Positions 35,302 through 42,752 of a stretch of 64,000 nucleotides of DNA are shown one piece after another; the first letter of the stretch is position 1; each line of letters opens with the position of its first letter. Origin of the DNA: Fibrobacterota bacterium (GTDB lineage Bacteria > Fibrobacterota > Chitinivibrionia > Chitinivibrionales > FEN-1185). The DNA lies in the NCBI GenBank assembly GCA_003165595.1, contig PLWQ01000041.1, positions 81,986 through 145,985 of the forward strand, in the 5' to 3' direction. The notes beneath the pieces were generated by a model. That model saw nothing but the letters and a program-made list of their open reading frames with translations, was not told the origin of the DNA and ran no database searches. Both the position numbers and the translations under genes were made by a program.

Positions 35302-36768
35302 CTAGAAATGATAGTACACTCCAACTTTGAACGCCGGGAGCGGAACGACGTCGAGTTCGAACGCCAATTGAGTTTTTGTTCCCAGGGCCGCGCCGAGATT
35401 GAGAATGGGAATCATGGCCGCGTCGCCCATCCTCATCCAGCTGATCTGCTTGTTGTTGCGCACGGCGTTGCCGAGAATGTGATTCTGATCGCCCACGCGC
35501 ATATCCATCGAAAAGACTCCAAGGTTGATAAATGCGCCATACAGCTGTCCCGACAGAATGATGACGTTGTCCACGGTGATAGCCGCATCGAGGTCCACGA
35601 CACGGCTCACGGAACCCGCGCTGTCGGTGATGGTGTGCACGTGGTATGCCTCAATGTCTCCAAACAGTTTTGTATATGAGAGAGACAGGCCGCTCGGGAT
35701 GATGTCGAACGTGAGGGTATGTCCCTGGGGAAGCTTCCAGGTGGCGTCTTCGTTCGAGGTGTAGACCACGCTGTCGACGCTGTTCTGCTGAAAATTATTG
35801 AGCATGTCCGATGAGGCAAGGTTGGCTGGATTCTGAAGATCAAGGTTTACCTTGAATGTCTTTGGATCGACAAAGAACGGCAGGTAGTATTTGGCGACGG
35901 TGGACCCTTGTGCCTTTGTGTCAACGCCGAACCTTGACGTAAGCGTAAACCGCCAGTACTTTATGCCAAACGACGTGGACCACGCCTCTGCCTGGTAATG
36001 GCCGATTGCCTCGCCGTACACCTTGTCCGAACCGTAGTCTATGGGCTCCCGGGGGAGCGAAGCCGCGGCGGGGCCGCTTTGTTCCAGCTTGAAATACCCC
36101 AGCATGTCGACATCCATTTTCGCCTGCATGTCGAGCCGGAAAATGTGCCGGTGCAGGTTCGCGGCAACCACGAGATCCTTGGTGATTCTATACGCGTAGC
36201 CGAAGGTCATGGTTTCCCATCCAAGCGTCGCATCAACCGGCACGTTGATGGCGCCCCGCAGAAACAGCATGGCGTGGGTGCTGGAGCCGTTGTTGTTCAT
36301 GGTGGTGTCGTAACTGAGCAGCATATCGGCGTTTCCGAGGGTATTGACGTAGTTGAGGTACACGTTCTGGACATCCGAGAAACTGGCTACGCCGCCGAGC
36401 ATGGGGACATCCACGCGGATCGTTGTGTTGGCGAACTGGGCGGCGCCGGCCTGAGGCTGGAATTCCTGTCCGCCCGACTGTTGCTGACCCAATTGATCGG
36501 AGATTTTGGTCCACAGGTCGGAGGCCAGGCCCTTGGAAATCAGATTACCTTGCTCATAAGGAAAATTGACGGCCGCATAGCCCTGGCCGTAATCGAACGA
36601 GACGTCGGTGGGCGCATGCAGAAGATCGTAATTGAATCCAAACGTCAGTTTTGCATTGAGGGTCGGCGGATTCACCGAGGCATTCAATCCGCCGGGCATG
36701 CTGCTCTGCGCCTGGGTCAAAACAACCAGGACGCATGCCACCAAGAATGCGGCAATTCTCGTTCTCAT
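35302..36768 (-). CDS. outer-membrane beta-barrel protein
   Basis: A 488-residue exported protein (signal peptide 1-20, LTQA-Q). Long alternating strands (LTFGFNYDLL, MTFGYAYRITKDLVVAANLH, AWSTSFGIKYWRFTLTSRFG) and the final VGVYYHF with a terminal Phe are typical of an outer-membrane barrel. I do not recognise a named family. The ATG at 36768 has AAGGTGG 8 bases upstream; a TTG 6 bases earlier is a weaker choice. It is the first gene of a minus-strand set that continues with the 1526-residue surface protein and the PorV-like protein. Role in export or adhesion is inferred from that context only. Confidence 0.75.
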   Translation of the reverse strand: MRTRIAAFLVACVLVVLTQAQSSMPGGLNASVNPPTLNAKLTFGFNYDLLHAPTDVSFDYGQGYAAVNFPYEQGNLISKGLASDLWTKISDQLGQQQSGGQEFQPQAGAAQFANTTIRVDVPMLGGVASFSDVQNVYLNYVNTLGNADMLLSYDTTMNNNGSSTHAMLFLRGAINVPVDATLGWETMTFGYAYRITKDLVVAANLHRHIFRLDMQAKMDVDMLGYFKLEQSGPAAASLPREPIDYGSDKVYGEAIGHYQAEAWSTSFGIKYWRFTLTSRFGVDTKAQGSTVAKYYLPFFVDPKTFKVNLDLQNPANLASSDMLNNFQQNSVDSVVYTSNEDATWKLPQGHTLTFDIIPSGLSLSYTKLFGDIEAYHVHTITDSAGSVSRVVDLDAAITVDNVIILSGQLYGAFINLGVFSMDMRVGDQNHILGNAVRNNKQISWMRMGDAAMIPILNLGAALGTKTQLAFELDVVPLPAFKVGVYYHF

Positions 36769-37126
36769 AGGCAAACCACCTTGTGCAAAAACCAGTTTGG
36801 GGCATCTCGACGGGAAACCGACGGGCGAAGACAGGGCGTTTTATCAATATTTCTTGTGAGTGAGGGACACAGGTTATTATATCCCCACAGAAAGATGCCT
36901 GTCAAGGCCAAATCGGGGACGAACCGGGATTGCGGTTGCAGTCGCCGGGAAGAGAAAAACGAAAGCGTTCCCTATTCTGCCGGCGCACTTAGTTCGGGAA
37001 AATTGTTCCGAGGATTGTTGACCCGACGGCAGCCAATGCGGCAGCGACTTGCGCGGACATTGAATCCTCGCTTCCCTTCTGGTATTTTTGCCTCAGGCCG
37101 ACCTGACCTTGGGCACCGAGGCATCA
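36769..37126 (+). other. divergent intergenic region, no gene seen
   Basis: This 358-base spacer lies between the divergent barrel and methyltransferase genes and should hold both promoters. TTATTATATC near 36872 could be a -10 for either strand, but no confident pair of hexamers is visible. Confidence 0.4.
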
Positions 37127-37756
37127 ATGATTCCTGTTCCGCATATCCGCCGCTCCTTTCCCGCCATGAAGCGGCTGTACAATCGCATCTGCCGTTTCTA
37201 CGGTTTCATCGAAAAGAGTCTTGATCCGAAAATCGAGGCGATCGCGGCCCGGAAAATCGCCACTATCCCCGGTGTCTCGTCGATGCACGCGCTGGAATAC
37301 GCCTGCGGTACGGGCCTTTTGTCGTTCAAACTGGCCCGGCATTTCGGGTCGGTTACCGCGCGTGACAGTTCCGCGGGGATGCTGTCCCGGGCGCGGGCGC
37401 GCGCCGCACAGGAAGGCGTGAAAAAAATTGATTTCCAGGAAGGCACGATACTTGACATAAAGGATCCTGCCGGTTCATTCGACTGGGCCTTTGTGGAATT
37501 CGCCCTGCACCTGTTCCCGCCGGACGTCGAGATGAAAATCCTCGGACGCCTGGCGGACGTTGCTCGGCAGGGGGTGGTTGTCATCGACCACGGGCGACGC
37601 TGAAGCCTTCCCGCGGCGATCGTGGAATGGCTGGAGGGCGGCTACTACGACAAATTCATCCGGCTCGATTTTGCGCCTGTTGCCCGCAACATGGGCTGCC
37701 GCACGTTTACGGAAGAAGAAATAGAAGAGTGCATGGTTTTGTCTTTTATCAAGTAA
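37127..37756 (+). pseudogene. class I methyltransferase with in-frame TGA
   Basis: A class I SAM-dependent methyltransferase whose frame runs from ATG 37127 (GAGG 5 bases upstream) to TAA 37756, interrupted by TGA at 37601-37603. The first part has ALEYACGTGLLSF (SAM-binding motif I), VTARDSSAGMLSRA (motif II) and FDWAFVEFALH, and ends at IDHGRR before the TGA. The same frame continues with SLPAAIVEWLEGGYYDKFI and RTFTEEEIEECMVLSFIK, which reads as the genuine end of the family. The simplest explanation is a TGG-to-TGA or CGA-to-TGA nonsense change, or a base-call error. Read-through or selenocysteine insertion is less likely. Translation stopping at 37603 would give 158 residues without the C-terminal cap. 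Confidence 0.7.
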
Positions 37757-37767
37757 CAGACGGACAT

Positions 37768-38133
37768 ATGGTGAGATTTGCACCGCTCAATATTTCGGCA
37801 TATTCTCCGGGCCGTTTCGCCTATCTGATGGAATCGCCCTTTGCCAGGAACGTGTGGGCGTTCCTCACCGACAACGACAATCTTTCGACCATGCTTTCCG
37901 CGGTGGATTCGGGTATGCCGGCCATCCTCCCCCTGCGCGATGAAATCGAAGTGCGGTTCGGGCCGGACCTCGCATCTGCGGATTATCGCGACGATGATGC
38001 TGTCGTTTTGGTCAACAACATGATCAAACAGATTATGGAGCTTTGCGGCTACGAGTTCGTGGCGTGCGGCATCGTCCATGGGGCGCGCTTCTTCACGAGC
38101 TCGGGCGTGTACCGCAAACTCGGGGAGGCATGA
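37768..38133 (+). CDS. conserved-looking hypothetical protein, 121 aa
   Basis: I do not recognise this 121-residue protein. It has no signal peptide or membrane helix. It contains SPGRFAYLMESPFARNVWAF, a charged middle part (RDEIEVRFGPDLASADYRDD) and a helix with a cysteine (IKQIMELCGYEFVACG). The frame opens upstream at 37627 but that part overlaps the methyltransferase, so I use the ATG at 37768, 11 bases after the methyltransferase stop; no good ribosome site is seen, which suggests translational coupling. It lies between two methyltransferase genes in the same direction. Confidence 0.6.
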   Translation: MVRFAPLNISAYSPGRFAYLMESPFARNVWAFLTDNDNLSTMLSAVDSGMPAILPLRDEIEVRFGPDLASADYRDDDAVVLVNNMIKQIMELCGYEFVACGIVHGARFFTSSGVYRKLGEA

Positions 38134-38175
38134 TGCCCCGTATTTCCGCGTCCACCTACCCCCCGGTTTTCAACT

Positions 38176-39045
38176 ATGAGCACTGATTCCAGATATTCGG
38201 TCGTTCTTTCGCACTGTGAGACCCGCAACCTCGTTGCCGCCAGGAATGCGGCAAGAACAGCCGCGGTTTCGAGCCCCGATCTCGGCATAACGTCGGTTGA
38301 AGTGAAAATCGGCGAACACGGCGTACACTGGCCGGACGGTTCCTTTCTCTCGTGGGAGCATATCAGGATCATCACGACAAACGAGAATGCGTGCTTTCGC
38401 ATCGTCGGCGGAACACCGCAGCCAATTCGCGGTTATTCCGAGTTTACGGGCCGCTCGTTTGGTCTCATGCCCACAAAGACCGCTCCCGCAATGATTGTCG
38501 CCGGGTTTCCCATGCATCGCGTCAAGGACATAGACCCGCTCTCGGCCGCCCGGCTCATGATCGATTCCATCGCGCCCGTTCGCGGTCGCGTGCTCGACAC
38601 GGCCACCGGGCTCGGCTATACCGCGATTGAGGCGGCGAAAACCGCGCTGTCGGTTATCACCATAGAACTTGATCCCGTTGCGGAAGAAATTGCACGTGTC
38701 AATCCGTGGTCCATGGATTTGTTCAACAATCCCAGAATCACCCGCGTGGCCGGCGATGCCGCCGATAAGATCCGCGGGTTCGGACCTGGAGAATTCGACT
38801 GCATTATCCATGATCCGCCGGCGCAATGCCTTGCCGGAGACCTGTACTCAGGCGCGTTTTACAAACAGGCATACCGCGTGCTCGCGCCGACAGGACGCAT
38901 GTTTCACTATATCGGCGATCCCCGGAGTCGGAGCGGGGCGCGGACGACAAAGGGTGTTGTGAAAAGGCTGATGGACGCGGGGTTTGCAAAGGTGATACCG
39001 CGGCCGAAGGCGTTCGGCGTGGTTGCGCACCGTTTATCACAGTGA
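38176..39045 (+). CDS. SAM-dependent methyltransferase
   Basis: A 289-residue cytoplasmic protein. Residues 1-110 form an N-terminal domain of unknown type (VEVKIGEHGVHWPDGSFLSW). Residues 110-289 form a class I methyltransferase: VLDTATGLGYTAIEAAK is SAM motif I, VITIELDP motif II, and IIHDPPAQ carries a D-P-P motif like that of amino-methylating enzymes acting on nucleic acid or protein. The substrate is unknown. This architecture resembles a family found in archaea and some anaerobic bacteria. It lies 42 bases after the small hypothetical gene and 10 bases before the metallopeptidase lipoprotein, so all may share one transcript. Confidence 0.75.
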   Translation: MSTDSRYSVVLSHCETRNLVAARNAARTAAVSSPDLGITSVEVKIGEHGVHWPDGSFLSWEHIRIITTNENACFRIVGGTPQPIRGYSEFTGRSFGLMPTKTAPAMIVAGFPMHRVKDIDPLSAARLMIDSIAPVRGRVLDTATGLGYTAIEAAKTALSVITIELDPVAEEIARVNPWSMDLFNNPRITRVAGDAADKIRGFGPGEFDCIIHDPPAQCLAGDLYSGAFYKQAYRVLAPTGRMFHYIGDPRSRSGARTTKGVVKRLMDAGFAKVIPRPKAFGVVAHRLSQ

Positions 39046-39055
39046 GGACGTTTCA

Positions 39056-40111
39056 TTGATCCACCCAACACGATCCGCAACACTTCTCTTACTCATCTGC
39101 TGTGCCCTGCTCCTCAACAGCTGTTACCTATGGAAGCAGGGCATACGCATGTTCTCCTACGCCATTGACGCAAAACCCACTGCGAAGCTTTCGCAGCGTC
39201 CGGAAACCGCGGATTCACTGAAACGGTTTTTTGCGCTGGTGAGTGACATCCGGACATTCGCGTTCGATTCCGTTGGACTGCGGCGCACGGCCAACTACAC
39301 CACCTACGTACACATCGACAAGAAATATCTCATCGACCTTGTATCCGCCACGGGGCAGGTGGACTTTACGCCTTATACCTGGTGTTATCCCCTGTTCGGG
39401 TGCTGGCCGCTGCGGGGCTATTTCGACAAGGCCGACGCCGACACCGAGGCCGCGCGGCTTTCACGAAAAGGCTACGATGTGTATGTCGGCCGCGCGGACG
39501 CGTTTTCCACGCTTGGATTCATAGCCGACCCTCTCTATTCCTTCATGAAGAATTTCCCGGTGTACGAACTCGCCAACCTCATCATTCACGAACAGACCCA
39601 CGCCACTGTCTATGTCAAAAATCAGGTGGATTTCAACGAGGAGCTTGCGTCCTTTACAGGAGCGGAAGGAGCTCTGCGGTTCATTAGAGCGCGCTACGGC
39701 GACACGTCGTCGGTGTACGCGGCATCGGTAAAGCTGTCCAAGGATATCGACACCTACTACCGGCTTGTCCACTCCCTGTACAGCCGGCTTTCGGTTGTTT
39801 ACAAAAGCGCCATTTCGCGCGACGACAAGCTGCGGCAGAAGCGGGCAATTATCGCGCATTTCAAGGACTCGCTTGCCGCCAATTACGATTCGATCTTCCT
39901 CACCCCTTCGTACAAGGGACTCGAAAAACTGGACATCAACAACGCATTCATCGGCGTGGACATGACCTACACCCTCGACCTCGGACTGTTTTACCGGCTG
40001 TACGAAAAGAAGAACCGGGATTTGCGCGCCGTGATGGCAACGATCAAGGAATTGTCGAAAAGAAAGGGCGATTGCAGGCAGCAGTTGAGGGAATTGCTGG
40101 ATAGACCGTAG
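39056..40111 (+). CDS. putative aminopeptidase lipoprotein (PF10023-like)
   Basis: A 351-residue predicted lipoprotein (signal 1-18, lipobox LNSC). It has the zinc-peptidase motif HEQTH (His178, Glu179, His182) inside IIHEQTHATVYVKNQVDFNE, with FNEELASFTGAEG downstream supplying the third ligand; this matches the predicted aminopeptidase family PF10023/COG4324. The N-terminal CYLWKQGIRMFSYA also fits that family, which usually starts with a lipid cysteine followed by a similar helix. I place the start at TTG 39056, with GAGGA 7 bases upstream; an earlier TTG at 39023 would overlap the preceding gene. The target is not known. Confidence 0.82.
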   Translation: MIHPTRSATLLLLICCALLLNSCYLWKQGIRMFSYAIDAKPTAKLSQRPETADSLKRFFALVSDIRTFAFDSVGLRRTANYTTYVHIDKKYLIDLVSATGQVDFTPYTWCYPLFGCWPLRGYFDKADADTEAARLSRKGYDVYVGRADAFSTLGFIADPLYSFMKNFPVYELANLIIHEQTHATVYVKNQVDFNEELASFTGAEGALRFIRARYGDTSSVYAASVKLSKDIDTYYRLVHSLYSRLSVVYKSAISRDDKLRQKRAIIAHFKDSLAANYDSIFLTPSYKGLEKLDINNAFIGVDMTYTLDLGLFYRLYEKKNRDLRAVMATIKELSKRKGDCRQQLRELLDRP

Positions 40112-40118
40112 GAAAAGA

Positions 40119-40149
40119 GATTCACCGCAAAGGCGCAAAGAACGCAAAG
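40119..40149. repeat. TTCACCGCAAAG interspersed motif
   Basis: ATTCACCGCAAAGGCGCAAAGAACGCAAAG-type sequence occurs here and again at 49637-49661. It belongs to the common 'accgcaaaggcgcaaag' repeats found in intergenic DNA of many bacteria. Confidence 0.55.
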
Positions 40150-40391
40150 TTCAAGCTGGTTCTTTTATGTCAGGATTTTGCGCACTGCAAGCATCTCAAC
40201 CCCGCCGCCTCCCTGTGGAAGCGCCTGGATGAAGACATTTCGGTACCCCCTTTAGGGGTTAGGCGGCTTTGCGGCCCTTCGAATCAGCAGCTATCCATCG
40301 GAAAATGTGTTATATTGTCAATAACCGGTGATGCCGCTGGACGACCGTCCTGCGAGCCGGCATGGGGACGATCAAACAAGGAGTGTGCGTA

Positions 40392-41522
40392 ATGCAGCCC
40401 ATCACAAAACTTTCTTCAATCGTTCTGTTTGTCGTGCTCTGCGCCGAATTGGCATTCGGCCAAATTTCCCCGGCTTTCCCGTATATCATTGTCACTCCCG
40501 TGTCGCCTGCGGCCCAGAAAGACTCAGTTACCGTGCAGGTGGTGCTCGGCATGGCAGATAATTCATGCTTGATTCCGGACAGCTTTGCCAACGAATCGTT
40601 TACCATACTGCCAAATCCGGCGGCATCTGTTCCGCCGACGTACACCATCAATGTCACCTACACCACGGTTTCACTTCCGGCAAAGCCGTGCCCCATGATT
40701 TATCTGCCAGTGGTCTACGGCCCGGTTTTCAAGCTCGGCAAACTGAACGCGGGGTCATACACCATAATGGATGGAACAATGAGGGCAGGTGCATTCAACG
40801 TGAGCAGCGTGGCGTTTTCAAACGCCGGCAGCACGGTGCACGATAACACCACTTTCACCGTGGCGACCGACAAATCCGTTTATTATGTCTCCGACAGCCT
40901 CTCGATACACTATACCGCCACCAACAACGGCACAAGCCCGGATTCGTTCGGACTCTTTGGGGGGAACTGCGAATACGACCTCATCCTTGCCCTCAAGGGA
41001 GGCCCTGAATTGTACCGTCTGTCAACAAATGCCATGTGCGAGAAAAGCGCGGTGCTGCTGACCCTGAACCCCGGCGCCACGATCGCGCACGATTTCCCGG
41101 AATTCGGGTATCCCGCCGGTGTTGACGGTTACGTCGCAGCACTTGATTCGGTTGTCCTCACCGTGTCGGCGCAGTTCTGGGGCGCGGCTTATGATTCCAC
41201 AAGGGCAAGCGTCGACATCAAAATCAAGCGAACCCCTGCCGCCGTTTTGCCGGGAGAGATTGGGCAAAGACCTCACGCCACGTGTTTCGTGTCGCGCGGC
41301 AACCTTGTTTTGACCCTCCCGCTTTCGCAACGCGTTACGGTAAGAACATTCACGCCGGACGGCCGCCTTGTCCCGGACGCCTCAATCCGCAGAGTTCTTG
41401 CAGCGGGAAGCACCGTGATTCCCCTGGCCGGACGTCCGCTCGTCCCTGGCATTTTCATGGTACAAGTGACGGGGGAAACATTCGAAACGACGCTCAAGAC
41501 GTTGCCGGAGACGGGCCGCTGA
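40392..41522 (+). CDS. secreted protein with sorting-like C-terminus
   Basis: A 376-residue exported protein of unknown function (signal peptide 1-23, AFG-Q). Two beta-sandwich-like regions fill residues 30-270 (VTPVSPAAQKDSVTVQVVLG, FTVATDKSVYYVSDSLSIHY), the second like a bacterial Ig/BsuPI-type inhibitor fold. The last 75 residues (RVTVRTFTPDGRLVPDASIR, VPGIFMVQVTGETF) resemble a type IX sorting domain. AAGGAG is 8 bases before the ATG at 40392. No terminator was clearly seen after it. It stands alone between the peptidase and the iron-uptake operon. Confidence 0.72.
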   Translation: MQPITKLSSIVLFVVLCAELAFGQISPAFPYIIVTPVSPAAQKDSVTVQVVLGMADNSCLIPDSFANESFTILPNPAASVPPTYTINVTYTTVSLPAKPCPMIYLPVVYGPVFKLGKLNAGSYTIMDGTMRAGAFNVSSVAFSNAGSTVHDNTTFTVATDKSVYYVSDSLSIHYTATNNGTSPDSFGLFGGNCEYDLILALKGGPELYRLSTNAMCEKSAVLLTLNPGATIAHDFPEFGYPAGVDGYVAALDSVVLTVSAQFWGAAYDSTRASVDIKIKRTPAAVLPGEIGQRPHATCFVSRGNLVLTLPLSQRVTVRTFTPDGRLVPDASIRRVLAAGSTVIPLAGRPLVPGIFMVQVTGETFETTLKTLPETGR

Positions 41523-41820
41523 GGCACAACGTCGGCATCCCGCGTTGGCGAGGGTTTGCACGCCGCGGACCATTGACGCATAAGAATCCTATGAAGATGC
41601 CCCGGATCTCATTTTTGAAATTCACGTTGAGAAATCTCGTGAACGATGACAGCACCAGCCGTTCCGATTCCCTGTTGTCCGGGTGAATGTCCGCCAGAAT
41701 CATCCCGCTTTCGCATTGTTCAACTTACACCCGGGGCGGACAAGAAACGTTTTCCACCAGAAAATACCGCCTGCACGGAAGGCGCCGCAGCGGCGAAGGG
41801 GCGGATTTTTCGTTTTCCTC

Positions 41821-41849
41821 TTGACACCCTGCCCGAAAGAACGTATAAT
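41821..41849 (+). promoter_or_regulatory. sigma70-type promoter of fur-feoAB
   Basis: TTGACA (41821-41826) and TATAAT (41844-41849) match both consensus hexamers exactly, with a 17-base spacer. This is the best promoter in the window and lies 38 bases before the fur start codon. Confidence 0.88.
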
Positions 41850-41874
41850 TGATAATGAAAGTCATTTTCATTAA
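41849..41874 (+). promoter_or_regulatory. Fur box
   Basis: TTGATAATGAAAGTCATTTTCATTAA contains a near-perfect inverted repeat (TGAAA...TTTCA inside AATGA...TCATT) close to the GATAATGATAATCATTATC consensus. It starts at the -10 and covers the expected start of transcription, so Fur with iron should block this operon, including its own gene. Confidence 0.85.
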
Positions 41875-41886
41875 TTGGAAGGGCTC

Positions 41887-42378
41887 ATGAAAGAGACGGC
41901 CGTTCTCGAACGGTTCATAGAAGGCAAAGGTCTGCGCCACAGCAAACCCCGCGAGCAGATATTGAGCGTTTTCCTCAGCATCGAGCAGCACATCACCATC
42001 GACGAGCTCTGGGCTGCGGTCAGGAAGAAACATCCGGGCATCGGCTATGCCACGGTCTACCGCACGCTCAAGCTCTTCGCGGAATGCGGACTGTGCAGTG
42101 AGATAAACTTTGAGGATGGGACCACCCGATACGAGCACAGCTACGGCCACAGCCATCACGATCATCTTATCTGCACGTCGTGCGGGAAGTTCTTCGAAGT
42201 CGTCGACTCGGAAATCGAAAAGCTGCAGGAGCGGCTGGTGAAACGCTACGGATTCCAGCTGCAATACCACCGCATGAACCTGTATGGCACGTGCAGGAAT
42301 TGCAGAGTGGGCATCGATCGCAGGGCGGCGCGGACGGGAGTACCTGTCCATTCGGGGAAAGGCAGGGCCGCTTCATGA
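41887..42378 (+). CDS. fur: Fur family iron-responsive repressor
   Basis: A 163-residue Fur-type regulator. The N-terminal winged helix runs to about residue 80 (RHSKPREQILSVFL, HPGIGYATVYRTLKLFAECG). The metal/dimer domain has the HSHHDHLICTSCG stretch, the CTSC and CRNC cysteine pairs that bind structural zinc, and EVVDSEIEKLQERL. An in-frame TTG occurs 12 bases upstream, but GGAAGGG supports the ATG at 41887. It is the first gene of an operon with feoA (4-base overlap) and feoB, behind an overlapping promoter and Fur box, which points to self-regulated ferrous-iron uptake. The last 15 residues are basic and unlike typical Fur. Confidence 0.92.
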   Translation: MKETAVLERFIEGKGLRHSKPREQILSVFLSIEQHITIDELWAAVRKKHPGIGYATVYRTLKLFAECGLCSEINFEDGTTRYEHSYGHSHHDHLICTSCGKFFEVVDSEIEKLQERLVKRYGFQLQYHRMNLYGTCRNCRVGIDRRAARTGVPVHSGKGRAAS

Positions 42379-42710
42379 CGGCAGTTTCCCGGTTTTTCAA
42401 GCGATGCGCCGGTTGTGCCGCGCACTTGCGTAGAAAAAGCTGCGCACCCGGTACGCTAAAGCCCTGTTTGAAATCGGTGAGTGTCACCAGGATCGCCAAC
42501 GGGGGCAGCGCTCGTGTGGTGTGCGTCCAGGGTGACGGCAGGGCCGCGAAACAGCTTGCGGCAATGGGAATCGTGCCCGGCGCCACAATAGTCAAGAAAG
42601 GGGCGTCATTGCTCAGAGGGCCCATTCTGCTGACGAAGGGCTCAACGCAATTTGCCATTGGGTACGATATGGCGCTTCGGGTACTTGTAGACAAGATAGA
42701 TAAACAGTAA
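42375..42710 (+). CDS. feoA: FeoA-like protein with Cys-rich N-terminal extension
   Basis: A 111-residue protein whose residues 38-111 form a FeoA SH3-like domain (GDGRAAKQLAAMGIVPGATI, RGPILLTKGSTQFAIGYDMA). FeoA assists the FeoB ferrous-iron transporter in the cytoplasm. Normal FeoA proteins are about 75-85 residues; this one has an additional basic N-terminus with four cysteines (FKRCAGCAAHLRRKSC), perhaps a metal site. The ATG overlaps the fur stop (ATGA), so the extension is supported by coupling, although initiation at a later codon cannot be excluded. feoB follows after 42 bases. Confidence 0.85.
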   Translation: MTAVSRFFKRCAGCAAHLRRKSCAPGTLKPCLKSVSVTRIANGGSARVVCVQGDGRAAKQLAAMGIVPGATIVKKGASLLRGPILLTKGSTQFAIGYDMALRVLVDKIDKQ

Positions 42711-42752
42711 ATAGTAGAGAGCTCCGACACAAGCTTCGGGGATGGGTTTGCA

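Noticed and set aside
37604-37632. SECIS element after the in-frame TGA
   Set aside because: The stem begins directly after the TGA with only 4+4 pairs and a bulge, closer than known bacterial SECIS loops, and no redox motif is near; kept only as an open question.
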